38,081 nt of DNA from Sphingomonas gellani (GTDB lineage Bacteria; Pseudomonadota; Alphaproteobacteria; Sphingomonadales; Sphingomonadaceae), in contig NZ_FOCF01000014.1 of assembly GCF_900110035.1 (NCBI RefSeq), positions 1-38,081 on the forward strand, given 5' to 3'. Position numbers and translations under genes: made by a program. Positions 1-8,391 of the stretch are shown piece by piece. Numbering within the stretch: position 1 is the first letter of the stretch; each line of letters begins with the position of its first letter. The notes under the pieces are model-generated. The model was given only the letters and a program-made list of their open reading frames with translations, was not told the origin of the DNA and did not search any database.

Positions 1-638
1 AGGTCGCAGATCGCCGCGATCGGCGCGATGTCGCCGTCCATCGAATACACGCTCTCGAACGCGATCAGCTTGGGCGCCGCCGGATCGGCCGCGCTGAGCA
101 GTTCCTCCAGATGGTCCAGGTCGTTGTGCCGGAACACCCGCTTCTCGCAGCCCGAGTTGCGGATCCCTGCGATCATCGAGGCGTGGTTCAGCTCGTCCGA
201 AAAGATGATGCACCCCGGCAGCACCCGCGCCAGCGTCGACAAGGTCGCCTCGTTCGACACATAGCCGCTGGTGAACAGCAGCGCGCCTTCCTTGCCGTGC
301 AGGTCGGCCAGCTCGCCTTCCAGGTCGATATGGTAATGCGTATTGCCGCCGATGTTGCGCGTGCCGCCCGACCCTGCGCCGACATCGTGCAGCGCCTCCT
401 CCATCGCGGCGATCACCTTGGGATGCTGTCCCATCGCCAGATAGTCGTTGGAACACCACACCGTGATCGGCTTGGGCCCGTTATGCCCCGCAAAGCACCG
501 CGCGTTCGGGAACATCCCCTTGTTGCGCAGGATGTCGATGAACACGCGATACCGACCCTCGGCATGCAGCCGGTCAATCGCCTGGGTGAAAACACGCGAG
601 TAGTCGACTCGCGGCCCGTCGGTGGCCTCGATGGTCAT
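1..638 (-). CDS. hemA: 5-aminolevulinate synthase (partial, C-terminus outside window)
   Basis: Condenses glycine and succinyl-CoA to 5-aminolevulinate with PLP, the first step of the Shemin-type heme pathway used by alphaproteobacteria. The ATG at 638 gives 212 residues before the window edge. Visible family motifs are NDYLAMG (64-70), the glycine-rich GAGSGGTRN (87-95), NHAS with H152 expected to stack on PLP, and SMDGD (199-203) ahead of the PLP-binding aspartate region. The catalytic lysine and C-terminal domain lie beyond base 1. murI lies upstream on the same strand, 94 bp away. A 13-bp palindrome in that gap (709-721) is a candidate operator. The glycine-rich and NHAS context separates it from the related enzymes KBL and BioF, and I am confident of the family. 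Confidence 0.95.
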   Translation of the reverse strand, partial: MTIEATDGPRVDYSRVFTQAIDRLHAEGRYRVFIDILRNKGMFPNARCFAGHNGPKPITVWCSNDYLAMGQHPKVIAAMEEALHDVGAGSGGTRNIGGNTHYHIDLEGELADLHGKEGALLFTSGYVSNEATLSTLARVLPGCIIFSDELNHASMIAGIRNSGCEKRVFRHNDLDHLEELLSAADPAAPKLIAFESVYSMDGDIAPIAAICD

Positions 639-708
639 GGGATGCGGGCATAGGCAGCAAAAGCGGCGCTTTCCAGCGGATTTGACCGGCCACACTGATC
701 GAGGGGTT

Positions 709-721
709 GGACAAATTGTCC
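709..721. promoter_or_regulatory. 13-bp palindrome upstream of hemA, candidate operator
   Basis: GGACAAATTGTCC is a perfect 6-1-6 inverted repeat in the short AT-richer gap between the murI stop and the hemA start. It lies about 70 bp before the hemA ATG. It does not match the FNR/FixK pattern TTGAT-N4-ATCAA. No convincing -10 element could be placed beside it, so its role as an operator is inferred from position and symmetry only. Confidence 0.35.
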
Positions 722-732
722 CAGTGGCCCCG

Positions 733-1530
733 CTACAGTACCTCCGCGGGGCCGAACCGGCGCGCCGTCAACGCCGCGCCGATCAGCGCCTCACGTGGTC
801 CAAGCGCGGTGAAGATCAGGCGGTGGAGCGGCAGTTCGACCGGCCAATCCTGCCCTGCGGTCAGCGAGGCGATGCGGCGCGCAATGCCCGGGCCACCATC
901 CACGAAGCGCATGCCATCGGATGCGGCGGCGACCAGCTCGTCCTGCAACAACGGAAAATGCGTGCAGGCATTGACCACCACATCGATGCGGTCGCCGCCC
1001 GCCTGTCCGGTCAGCCCGCGCAACTCGGCCGCCACACGTTCCGGATCGGGCGGTTCGCCGGCCAGCTTCGCCTCCGCCATGTCGACCAGCGCCGCCGAGC
1101 CGTAGCGCAGCACCCGGCAATCCCCGCCGAAGCGTGCCGCCAGGTCGTCGACATAGGGCTGCCGCACCGTCGCCTCCGTTCCCAACACGCCGATGACGCG
1201 CGACACGCTCAACTGTGCGGCGACCTTGATCGCGGGGACCGTGCCGACCACCGGCACGTCCAGCGCCGCGCGCACCGCGGGCAGCGCGATGGTTGACGCC
1301 GTGTTGCACGCGATCACGACCAGGCGGGGGCGAACACGCTCCACCAGCCGCCCCAGCAACGCCGGCACCCGCGCCGCGATCTCCGCCTCGCTCTTGGTCC
1401 CATAGGGAAACCCTGCCGAATCGGCCGCGTAGACGATCGGGGTATTGGGGATCAGGTCCAGCGTCGGCGCGACCACCGACAGGCCGCCGACACCGGAGTC
1501 GAAGAACAGGATCGGTTGCGCGTCGCTCAT
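733..1530 (-). CDS. murI: Glutamate racemase
   Basis: Interconverts L- and D-glutamate without a cofactor, supplying D-Glu for peptidoglycan precursors in the cytoplasm. The 265-residue length is typical. The two-base mechanism residues are present: D11-S12 in FDSGVGG, C75 in ACNTAS and C189 with H191 in ACTHFPLL. It starts at ATG 1530 and diverges from plsY across about 145 bp. hemA follows downstream on the same strand. Aspartate racemases share the fold, but the FDSGVGGLSV and CNTAS context is that of MurI. Confidence 0.96.
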   Translation of the reverse strand: MSDAQPILFFDSGVGGLSVVAPTLDLIPNTPIVYAADSAGFPYGTKSEAEIAARVPALLGRLVERVRPRLVVIACNTASTIALPAVRAALDVPVVGTVPAIKVAAQLSVSRVIGVLGTEATVRQPYVDDLAARFGGDCRVLRYGSAALVDMAEAKLAGEPPDPERVAAELRGLTGQAGGDRIDVVVNACTHFPLLQDELVAAASDGMRFVDGGPGIARRIASLTAGQDWPVELPLHRLIFTALGPREALIGAALTARRFGPAEVL

Positions 1531-1662
1531 CCGCGCCGGCGATGACCAAAGCGGATGCGCGGGTCAATGCGGCAAGCAGGGCCGGAGCGACCCGGTGCCC
1601 GGTGACCTTTAATGCAGCTTATTGCGAACAAGGCGTGATCGGGTCTATCCCACACACGATCT

Positions 1663-1668
1663 GGGGAG
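1663..1668 (+). promoter_or_regulatory. Ribosome binding site fixing the TTG start of plsY
   Basis: GGGGAG lies 7 bases before a TTG codon at 1676. No ATG or GTG nearby has comparable spacing, and the upstream in-frame extension lacks family similarity. This site therefore decides the start. Confidence 0.7.
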
Positions 1669-1675
1669 CGAACAT

Positions 1676-2281
1676 TTGCAGACCGAAATCGTCTGGCTAC
1701 CGCCAACGGGGGCATTGCTGCTCGGCTATCTGCTGGGCTCGATCCCGTTTGGCGTGATCCTGACGCGGATCGGCGGTGCCGGCGACCTGCGCCAGGTCGG
1801 CTCCGGCAATATCGGCGCGACCAACGTGCTGCGCACCGGGCGCAAGGGGCTGGCGGCGGCGACCTTGCTGCTGGATATGGCGAAGGGCGCGGTGGCCGTG
1901 CTGCTGGTGGAATGGCTGTGGCCCGGCCACGGTCCGGTCGCGGCGGCGGCTGCGTTCGTCGGCCATTGCTATCCAATCTGGCTGCGCTTTCGCGGCGGCA
2001 AGGGCGTGGCGACGCTGATGGGCGTCGTGCTGGCACTGCACTGGCCGTCCGGGCTGGTCTATGCCGCGGCGTGGCTGGGGCTGCTCGCCACGCTTCGCAT
2101 CTCGTCGGTCGCCGGCATGGCGGCGGCGGTCAGCGCGCCGGTCAGCGCGGCGTTGACGGATCGGTTCGACCTGGTGCTGCTACTGCTCGCGCTGGCGCTC
2201 ATCGTGCTGTGGAAACATGGCGACAACATCGAACGGTTGCTGACTGGCACGGAGCCGCGCATCGGCGAACCGCGTGACTGA
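1676..2281 (+). CDS. plsY: Acyl-phosphate:glycerol-3-phosphate acyltransferase PlsY
   Basis: Integral inner-membrane enzyme that transfers an acyl group from acyl phosphate to sn-glycerol-3-phosphate, the first step of phospholipid synthesis. With the TTG start at 1676 it has 201 residues, close to the family norm. All three signature loops are present: SGNIGATNVLRTG, FRGGKGVAT and KHGDNIERLL, separated by hydrophobic helices (LLGYLLGSIPFGVI, LVYAAAWLGLL, LVLLLLALALIVL). A longer reading from 1622 adds 18 polar residues before the first helix and lacks a good ribosome binding site, so I reject it. The 3' end overlaps dprA by 8 bp, implying translational coupling. Confidence 0.94.
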   Translation: MQTEIVWLPPTGALLLGYLLGSIPFGVILTRIGGAGDLRQVGSGNIGATNVLRTGRKGLAAATLLLDMAKGAVAVLLVEWLWPGHGPVAAAAAFVGHCYPIWLRFRGGKGVATLMGVVLALHWPSGLVYAAAWLGLLATLRISSVAGMAAAVSAPVSAALTDRFDLVLLLLALALIVLWKHGDNIERLLTGTEPRIGEPRD

Positions 2282-3413
2282 CGCCGCACGGGCGGTCGCT
2301 TCCTCCGCCAGCGACGCGCAAAGCCGGCTGCGGCTGATCCGCACGCCCGGCATCGGCCCGGTCACCTACCGACAGCTTGTTGAACGCTTCGGCGACGCCA
2401 CGCGGGCGATCGAGGCGGTGCCGACACTGGCGCGGCGCGGCGGGGGCAAGGCGCCCGTCATCCCCCCGGCCGAACAGATCGCGCGCGAAATGGCGCAGGT
2501 CGAACGGCTCGGCGCGCACTACCTGTTCCTGGGCGATGCGGACTACCCGCCCTTGCTGGCGGAAATGGAGAACGCGCCGCCTGCGATCACAGCGCGGGGC
2601 GACATCGGCCTGGCGCATCGGTCCGTCGTCGTGGCGATGGTCGGCGCGCGCAACGCGTCCGCCGCCGCATGCCGCTTCGCACGCGGGCTGGCGCAGGAGC
2701 TGGCGGCCGGCGGGGCAGCGGTCGCGTCGGGGCTGGCGCGCGGCATCGACACGGCCGCGCATGTCGGCGCGCTCGGTCGGCAGGGCGGTGGTGGCACGAT
2801 CGCGGTGATCGCGGGCGGCATCGACGTCGTGTTCCCGCCCGAAAACGCGCGGCTGCAGGACGAGGTGGCGGAGCGTGGCCTGCTGCTGGCCGAGATGCCA
2901 CCCGGTACGGAGCCGCGCGCGCGCCACTTCCCGCATCGCAACCGCATCATCGCTGGATTGGCGCAGGGTACGGTGGTGGTGGAGGCGGCGCCCCGGTCCG
3001 GCTCCCTGATCACCGCGCGCCTGGCGGGCGAGGCGGGTCGCGAGGTGATGGCGGTGCCCGGCAGTCCGCTCGACCCGCGTGCGCAGGGCTGCAACCTGCT
3101 GATCCGCGACGGGGCGACGCTGGTACAGACCGCGGCGGACGTGCTGGACCAGATCCGGCCGATCGATTCGCGCGTGCTGCCGCTGCACGGGGTTCGATCC
3201 CCCGTCGACGGCTTTCACGGCGCCCCGCCCGAGGACGCGAGCGATGCCGCTCGCGTGCGGATAGCATCGCTGCTCGGGCCGGTGCCGGTCGCGGTGGACG
3301 AGCTGGTTCGCCAATCGGACTGGCCACCGGCCGTGGTCCACATGGTGCTGCTGGAACTGGAACTTGCCGGGCGGCTGGACCGCCATGCCGGCGGACGGGT
3401 GGCGCTCGCCTGA
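2274..3413 (+). CDS. dprA: DNA processing protein DprA
   Basis: DprA/Smf protein binds incoming single-stranded DNA and loads RecA during natural transformation. The GTG start at 2274 overlaps the plsY stop. The 379 residues show an N-terminal SAM-like helix-hairpin-helix (TPGIGPVTYRQLVERFG, about 24-40). The Rossmann-like core follows, with MVGARNAS, SGLARGIDTAAHVGAL, PHRNRIIAGL, PRSGSLITARLAGEAGREV and the VPGSPLDPRAQGCN segment. A short C-terminal winged-helix-like domain (about 320-379) completes it, as in longer DprA proteins. No other competence gene is visible in the window, and family members also occur in species not known to be transformable. topA follows after 70 bp. Confidence 0.94.
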   Translation: MTDAARAVASSASDAQSRLRLIRTPGIGPVTYRQLVERFGDATRAIEAVPTLARRGGGKAPVIPPAEQIAREMAQVERLGAHYLFLGDADYPPLLAEMENAPPAITARGDIGLAHRSVVVAMVGARNASAAACRFARGLAQELAAGGAAVASGLARGIDTAAHVGALGRQGGGGTIAVIAGGIDVVFPPENARLQDEVAERGLLLAEMPPGTEPRARHFPHRNRIIAGLAQGTVVVEAAPRSGSLITARLAGEAGREVMAVPGSPLDPRAQGCNLLIRDGATLVQTAADVLDQIRPIDSRVLPLHGVRSPVDGFHGAPPEDASDAARVRIASLLGPVPVAVDELVRQSDWPPAVVHMVLLELELAGRLDRHAGGRVALA

Positions 3414-3483
3414 CGGCCTCTCTTGACGCGCCCGCCACGCCCCTCATCTTCGCGCGTACACGTAAGGACACGAATCCTCCCCC

Positions 3484-6135
3484 ATGCAGCTCGTCATCGT
3501 TGAATCCCCCGCCAAGGCGAAGACCATCGAGAAGTATCTCGGCGGCGATTACCGCGTTCTCGCCAGCTACGGCCATGTCCGCGACCTGCCGCCAAAGGAC
3601 GGGTCGGTTCAGCCCGACGAGGGCTTCGCGATGGACTGGGAGACCTATGCCGACAAGACGAAGCAGCTGAAGGCGATCGCGGACGAGGCGAAAAAGGCCG
3701 ACCGACTGATCCTGGCGACCGACCCCGATCGCGAGGGGGAAGCGATCAGCTGGCACGTGCAGGAGGTGCTGCGCGGGCGCAAGGCGCTGCCCAAGGACGT
3801 GCAGCGCGTCACCTTCAACGCGATCACCAAGCCGGCGATCCTGACCGCGATGGCGAACCCGCGCGAGCTGGATACCGACCTGATCGACGCGTACCGGGCG
3901 CGCCGGGCGCTCGACTATCTGGTCGGCTTCACCCTGTCGCCGGTGCTGTGGCGCAAGCTGCCCGGCGCAAAGTCGGCCGGGCGGGTTCAGTCGGTGGCGC
4001 TGCGCCTGATCGTCGGGCGCGAGCGGGAGATCGAGGCGTTCCGCGCGCAGGAATATTGGTCGGTATCGGCGCAGCTGGAACAGGACGGCACGCCCTTCGT
4101 CGCGCGGCTGGTCACCTGGAACGGCGACAAGCTGGACCGGCTGTCGATCGGTAACGAGGGCGACGCCAACCGTGCAAAGGCGGACGTGGAAGCAGGGCGA
4201 TTCTCCGTCCAATCGGTGGAGACCCGACCCGGCACCCGCAACCCGCCGCCGCCCTTCACTACCTCGACCCTGCAGCAGGAGGCGGCGCGCAAGCTCGGCT
4301 TCTCCGCCGATCACACGATGCGGATCGCGCAGGGCCTCTACGAGGATGGCGCGATCACCTATATGCGGACGGACGGCGTGCAGATGGACGGGTCCGCCAT
4401 CTCCGCCGCGCGCAAGGCGGTCGCCGATCGCTACGACGCCAGCTACGTCCCCGATTCGCCCCGGCAGTATCAGACCAAGGCCAAGAACGCGCAGGAAGCG
4501 CACGAGGCGATCCGCCCGACCGATTTCGGCCGCGACCGCGTCGGCGGCGGCGATCATGCGCGTTTGTACGAGCTGGTGTGGAAGCGCGCGCTGGCCAGCC
4601 AGATGGCCTCCGCCCGGCTGGAGCGGACCACGGTGGAACTGGCCGACGGCACCGGCCGCCACGTGCTGCGCGCGACGGGTCAGGTGGTGCTCTTCCCCGG
4701 CTATCTGGCGCTGTACGAGGAAGGGTCCGACGAAAAGGGTTTCCGTGGCAGCTCTGGGCAACAGCCCGATGCCGAGGACGAGGAGTCGCGCCGCCTGCCC
4801 CGCATGCGTGAGGGCGATGGGCCCGCGAAGAAGGGCGTGACCGCCGAGCAGCATTTCACCCAGCCGCCGCCCCGTTTCTCCGAAGCGTCGCTGGTCAAGC
4901 GGATGGAGGAGCTGGGCATCGGCCGCCCGTCCACCTATGCGTCGATCATCAAGACGCTGAAGGACCGCGCCTATGTCCGCGTGGAGAAGAACCGGTTCTT
5001 CGCCGAGGAATCGGGCCGGCTGGTGACCGCATTTCTGGAACGGTTCTTCGAACGCTATGTCGGGTTCGACTATACCGCCGAGCTGGAGGAGGAGCTGGAC
5101 GACGTGTCCGGCGGCCGTGCCCAGTGGCAGGCGGTGCTGGAAGCGTTCTGGCGCGACTTCAAGCCGCGCACGGCCGAGGTGATGGAACAACAGCCAAGCG
5201 CGATCACCGCAGAGCTGGACCAGTTCCTCGCCCCCTATCTGTTTCCCGAAAAGGCAGACGGCAGCGATCCGCGCCTGTGCCCCAATTGCGGCGCGGGCCA
5301 GCTGGCGCTGCGCGGCGGCCGCTTCGGTGCGTTCATCGCCTGCTCCAACTATCCCGAGTGCAAATACACCCGCCGGTTCGCGCAAGCCGGCGGCGAAGAT
5401 GGCGGGGATTCCGGCCCCGAGCAGCTGGGCCAGGACCCCGAAACCGGCCTGCCTGTCGAGCGCAAGTCCGGACGGTTCGGCCCATACATCCAGCTGGGCG
5501 AGGGCAAGGAGGCGAAGCGTGCCTCCATCCCCAAGGATGCGGGCGAACTGACGCTGGAACTGGCGCTGAAGCTGTTGTCGCTGCCGCGCACGATCGGTCA
5601 GCATCCCGAGACGGGTGAGCCGATCACCGCCTCGATCGGGCGCTATGGCCCGTATCTCGCCCATTCGGGCAAATATGCGCGGCTGTCGTCCACCGCGGAG
5701 GTGTTCGAGACGGGCATGAACGCGGCGGTGGTGAAGCTGGCCGAGGCGGCGGCCGGCGGTGGACGTCCGCAGCGCGGCGCCGCTCGCGCGCCGTTGAAGG
5801 AGTTGGGCAAGCATCCGCGCACCGAGGCGGAGATCAAGCTGATGGAGGGGCGCTATGGCCCGTACGTCACCGACGGCGAGACCAACGCCACCCTGCCGAA
5901 ATCGATCACCCCCGACCAGCTGACACTGGAAGAAGCGGCGCAACTGATCGATGCGCGCGCAGCGGCGGCACCGGTCAAGGGCAAGAAGAAGACGGCGGCG
6001 AAGAAGGCGCCGGCCAAGAAGGCTGCACCGGCCAAGAAGACCACGTCCGCCAAGGCCGACGGCAAGCCGGCTGCGAGCAAAAAGGCGGCGGCCCCCAAGA
6101 AGACGGCTCCCAAGAAGGCGACGGGCGAGGCCTGA
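3484..6135 (+). CDS. topA: DNA topoisomerase I (type IA)
   Basis: Relaxes negative supercoils by transient single-strand cleavage. The N-terminal Toprim domain carries E7 in VIVESPAKAK and the acidic DPDREGE motif. The catalytic tyrosine is Y293 in AITYMRTDG. LPGAKSAGRVQSVALRLI and the HEAIRPT segment are also typical. After the core there is one complete four-cysteine zinc finger (CPNCG ... CSNYPEC), then several RxGxY-type repeats (SGRFGPYI, IGRYGPYL, EGRYGPYV). The last 50 or so residues form a Lys/Ala/Pro tail likely to bind nucleic acid nonspecifically. Length is 883 residues. A TTGACG hexamer at 3424 could be a -35 box, but no clear -10 pairs with it. It converges with the Sel1 gene. 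Confidence 0.97.
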   Translation: MQLVIVESPAKAKTIEKYLGGDYRVLASYGHVRDLPPKDGSVQPDEGFAMDWETYADKTKQLKAIADEAKKADRLILATDPDREGEAISWHVQEVLRGRKALPKDVQRVTFNAITKPAILTAMANPRELDTDLIDAYRARRALDYLVGFTLSPVLWRKLPGAKSAGRVQSVALRLIVGREREIEAFRAQEYWSVSAQLEQDGTPFVARLVTWNGDKLDRLSIGNEGDANRAKADVEAGRFSVQSVETRPGTRNPPPPFTTSTLQQEAARKLGFSADHTMRIAQGLYEDGAITYMRTDGVQMDGSAISAARKAVADRYDASYVPDSPRQYQTKAKNAQEAHEAIRPTDFGRDRVGGGDHARLYELVWKRALASQMASARLERTTVELADGTGRHVLRATGQVVLFPGYLALYEEGSDEKGFRGSSGQQPDAEDEESRRLPRMREGDGPAKKGVTAEQHFTQPPPRFSEASLVKRMEELGIGRPSTYASIIKTLKDRAYVRVEKNRFFAEESGRLVTAFLERFFERYVGFDYTAELEEELDDVSGGRAQWQAVLEAFWRDFKPRTAEVMEQQPSAITAELDQFLAPYLFPEKADGSDPRLCPNCGAGQLALRGGRFGAFIACSNYPECKYTRRFAQAGGEDGGDSGPEQLGQDPETGLPVERKSGRFGPYIQLGEGKEAKRASIPKDAGELTLELALKLLSLPRTIGQHPETGEPITASIGRYGPYLAHSGKYARLSSTAEVFETGMNAAVVKLAEAAAGGGRPQRGAARAPLKELGKHPRTEAEIKLMEGRYGPYVTDGETNATLPKSITPDQLTLEEAAQLIDARAAAAPVKGKKKTAAKKAPAKKAAPAKKTTSAKADGKPAASKKAAAPKKTAPKKATGEA

Positions 6136-6140
6136 GGATC

Positions 6141-6186
6141 GGACCCCCGACCGCTCGGCTCGCTCACCCCCTTCGCGATCGGGGCC
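6141..6186. terminator. Possible hairpin between convergent topA and Sel1 gene
   Basis: CCCCGA (6145-6150) and TCGGGG (6179-6184) can pair, extended by GG (6141-6142) and CC (6185-6186) around a mismatch. The loop is long and there is no T-run. It may mark the end of both convergent transcripts but is weak. Confidence 0.25.
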
Positions 6187-6200
6187 TCAGGAGCGAGGGA

Positions 6201-6497
6201 TCAGGCGGCGCGGGCGCGGGTCGCGGACAGCCATGCGCGGGCGGACGCCTGTGCCGCGGCAATCTGCCGCGCCGACATGTCCTCGGCCACCTCGGCACGC
6301 GCGTCCTGCGCGCGTTCCACGCCGGCAACCGCCGCCAGGTTGAACCATTTGTGCGCTTCGATCAGGTCGATCGCGACACCCTTGGTGCCGGTCTGGTAGC
6401 AGACGCCTAGATCGAACAGGGCGTCGGAATTGCCGCGCGCCGCGTCGCGCAGGCGGCTTTCAATCAGGAACTGCGCGGTTTTGAGAGAATTGCCCAT
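6201..6497 (-). CDS. Small Sel1-repeat (TPR-like) protein
   Basis: A 98-residue protein with one Sel1/TPR-type helical repeat at about residues 24-56 (ALFDLGVCYQTG then EAHKWFNLAAVAG). The repeat is flanked by charged helices and an Ala-rich C-terminus. Such repeats usually act as protein-interaction modules. No signal peptide or membrane segment is seen. I place the start at ATG 6497 because GAGG lies 6 bases before it. A GTG 27 bases further upstream (6524) has no such site. panC lies 108 bp upstream on the same strand. A pair of GTTAACC/GGTTAAC sites surrounds its presumed promoter. The partner is unknown. Confidence 0.75.
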   Translation of the reverse strand: MGNSLKTAQFLIESRLRDAARGNSDALFDLGVCYQTGTKGVAIDLIEAHKWFNLAAVAGVERAQDARAEVAEDMSARQIAAAQASARAWLSATRARAA

Positions 6498-6507
6498 GAT
6501 GTGCCTC

Positions 6508-6556
6508 GTTAACCATGGAGGCACATTGGACGACCGGGCGTCACGATTTGGTTAAC
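6508..6556. repeat. Inverted heptamer pair GTTAACC / GGTTAAC
   Basis: GTTAACC at 6508-6514 and GGTTAAC at 6550-6556 are exact inverted copies about 42 bp apart centre to centre, close to four helical turns. The first overlaps the ribosome binding site of the Sel1 gene and the second lies in its promoter region. This arrangement could allow cooperative binding by a regulator, but no regulator is identified. Confidence 0.3.
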
Positions 6557-6604
6557 GGCGTTCGCGCGTTTCTTCCAAAAATCGGCGCACGCCAACGACT
6601 TGAG

Positions 6605-7459
6605 TCATTCGGGAGCGGCCGGCACCTCGATGGCGAGATTGTCGATCAGTCGCGTGTTGCCGATGCGTGCCGCCGCGAGCAACCTGCGCGGGCGCGACGG
6701 ATCGGGATCCTCGCCCAGCGTCTCGGCATCGGCCAGGCTGACATAATCCACATCGAACCCCGCCGCCGCCAGGGTGCCGCGCGCCTCGTCCAGCACCGTG
6801 ACGGGGTCCTCGCCGCGTCCGATGGCTCGCGCCGCGATGCCCAGTGCACGGGGCAATGCCACCGCCCGCGCGCGGTCGCCCTCGTCCAGGTAGATGTTGC
6901 GCGACGACAGGGCCAGGCCGTCGTCCTCACGCTGGGTCGGCACGCCCACGATCTCGATCCCCATGTCGAGATCGGCCACCATGCGGCGGATCACCGCCAG
7001 CTGCTGGAAATCCTTTTCTCCGAAATAGGCGGCGTCGGGCCGGACCTGGTTGAACAGCTTGGTCACCACCGTCGCGACACCGTCGAAATGGCCGGGCCGG
7101 GCAGCGCCGTCGAAGCCCTCGCTGACGCCCGCCACGGAGATGGAGGTGGCGAAACCGGCCGGGTACATCTCCTCCACGTCGGGCGCCCACAACAGGTCGC
7201 AGCCGCCCTCCGCCAGCATCCGCGCGTCCGCCATCTCGCGCCGGGGATAGCGCGACAGGTCCTCGTTCGGGCCGAACTGACGCGGATTGACGAAGATGGA
7301 TGCGACCACCCGCGTGCCGGGCCGGCGCGCCGCGTCGATCAGCGCCATGTGCCCCGCGTGCAGGGCCCCCATCGTCGGCACCAGCGCCACGCGTGAGCCC
7401 TCTGCCCGGAAACGGGACACCGCTTCCTTCAGCTCGGCGACACGCCGTATCGTCTGCAC
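6605..7459 (-). CDS. panC: Pantothenate synthetase (pantoate--beta-alanine ligase)
   Basis: Joins pantoate and beta-alanine with ATP to make pantothenate, the coenzyme A precursor. The 284-residue protein has the nucleotidyltransferase HxGH-like motif in PTMGALHAGHMALI (about 28-41). It also has FVNPRQFGPNEDL, YFGEKDFQQLAVIRRM and the KMSKS-equivalent LALSSRNIYL. The start is GTG at 7459, with a GGGGGA purine run about 6 bases upstream. It diverges from mipZ over 74 bp. panB and panD are not in the window. Confidence 0.97.
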   Translation of the reverse strand: MQTIRRVAELKEAVSRFRAEGSRVALVPTMGALHAGHMALIDAARRPGTRVVASIFVNPRQFGPNEDLSRYPRREMADARMLAEGGCDLLWAPDVEEMYPAGFATSISVAGVSEGFDGAARPGHFDGVATVVTKLFNQVRPDAAYFGEKDFQQLAVIRRMVADLDMGIEIVGVPTQREDDGLALSSRNIYLDEGDRARAVALPRALGIAARAIGRGEDPVTVLDEARGTLAAAGFDVDYVSLADAETLGEDPDPSRPRRLLAAARIGNTRLIDNLAIEVPAAPE

Positions 7460-7521
7460 GCGCGATTCCCCCTTATTTCCAAGGCCGCGGGCTTCTATGG
7501 AAGGGCGTCCGACGGATCAAC

Positions 7522-7526
7522 AAGGA
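7522..7526 (+). promoter_or_regulatory. Ribosome binding site fixing the GTG start of mipZ
   Basis: AAGGA lies 7 bases before GTG 7534. The reading frame stays open much further upstream, back into the panC region. This site, together with the position of the P-loop, shows that translation starts at 7534. Confidence 0.7.
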
Positions 7527-7533
7527 ACAACGC

Positions 7534-8391
7534 GTGCCCAGCGGGCCCGACCAGAAACCTGTCACCGACCAGCAGCCCTTGCCCGACGCCGGCAAGCCGC
7601 ATGTCATCGTGTTCGCCAACGAAAAGGGCGGCACCGGCAAGTCGACCACGGCCGTCCACGTCGCCATCGCGCTCGCCGCGAAGGGGGCACGGGTCAGCGT
7701 GTTCGACCTGGATCAGCGCCAGCGCACGGTCGGCCGTTACCTCGACAACCGGGCGGAAACGGTTCGGCGCAGCGGCACCGCGCTGCCCATGCCGCGCCAT
7801 GCAACCCATGCCGCGCAGAGCGACGACGCATTCGAGGAGACGTGGAACGACCTGTCGGCCGACGCCGACTTCCTGATCGTCGACACGCCCGGACGCGACG
7901 ATCCCTTCGCGCGCACCGCGGCGATGCTGGCCAACACGCTGGTCACGCCGATGAACGACAGCTTCGTCGATTTCGACCTGATCGGACAGGTCGATCCCGA
8001 AACCTACAAGGTGACGCGCCCCTCCTTCTACTCAGAACTGATCTGGGACGCGCGCAAGACCCGCGCCCGCGCCGATGGCGCCACGATCGACTGGGTGGTG
8101 CTGCGTAACCGCCTGCAGCATATCGAGGCGCGCAACATGCGCCGCGTGTCGGATGCGCTGGGCCAGCTGGCGAAGCGGGTCGGGTTCCGCATCATTCCGG
8201 GCCTGGGTGAGCGCGTGATCTACCGCGAGATGTTCCCGGCGGGCCTGACCATGATCGACTCCCGGGAGTTCGGCGCGATGGGCCTGGGCCATGTCGCGGC
8301 GCGTCAGGAGCTGCGTGAGATGATGTCCGGGCTGCAACTGCCCGATCCCGCCGCGCTGCCCGTCTCCGCGCCCCTTGCAGCGACCGCATGA
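7534..8391 (+). CDS. mipZ: Division-plane positioning ATPase MipZ
   Basis: ParA-superfamily ATPase that in Caulobacter forms bipolar gradients through ParB-parS complexes and blocks FtsZ assembly except at midcell. From GTG 7534 it has 285 residues. The deviant Walker A motif is KGGTGKST (31-38), with signature lysine K31 and P-loop K36. Further family segments are DLDQRQRTVGRYL, IVDTPGRDD, TPMNDSFVDFDLIG, DWVVLRNRL, LAKRVGFRIIPGLGERVIYREMFPAGLT and HVAARQELR. These segments match MipZ rather than plasmid or chromosomal ParA. The first 22 residues are polar and probably disordered. The stop overlaps the next gene as ATGA. parAB is not in the window. Confidence 0.93.
   Translation: MPSGPDQKPVTDQQPLPDAGKPHVIVFANEKGGTGKSTTAVHVAIALAAKGARVSVFDLDQRQRTVGRYLDNRAETVRRSGTALPMPRHATHAAQSDDAFEETWNDLSADADFLIVDTPGRDDPFARTAAMLANTLVTPMNDSFVDFDLIGQVDPETYKVTRPSFYSELIWDARKTRARADGATIDWVVLRNRLQHIEARNMRRVSDALGQLAKRVGFRIIPGLGERVIYREMFPAGLTMIDSREFGAMGLGHVAARQELREMMSGLQLPDPAALPVSAPLAATA

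Noticed and set aside
3010..5943. 977-codon open frame on the minus strand opposite dprA and topA
   Set aside because: Long antisense frames are expected opposite high-GC genes with strong third-position bias. The translation is Arg/Leu/Gly-rich without any domain, and topA and dprA on the other strand are unmistakable.
5940..6135. Lys/Ala-rich end of topA as a separate histone-like gene
   Set aside because: It is in frame with topA without any break, and a basic tail on topoisomerase I is common in high-GC bacteria.
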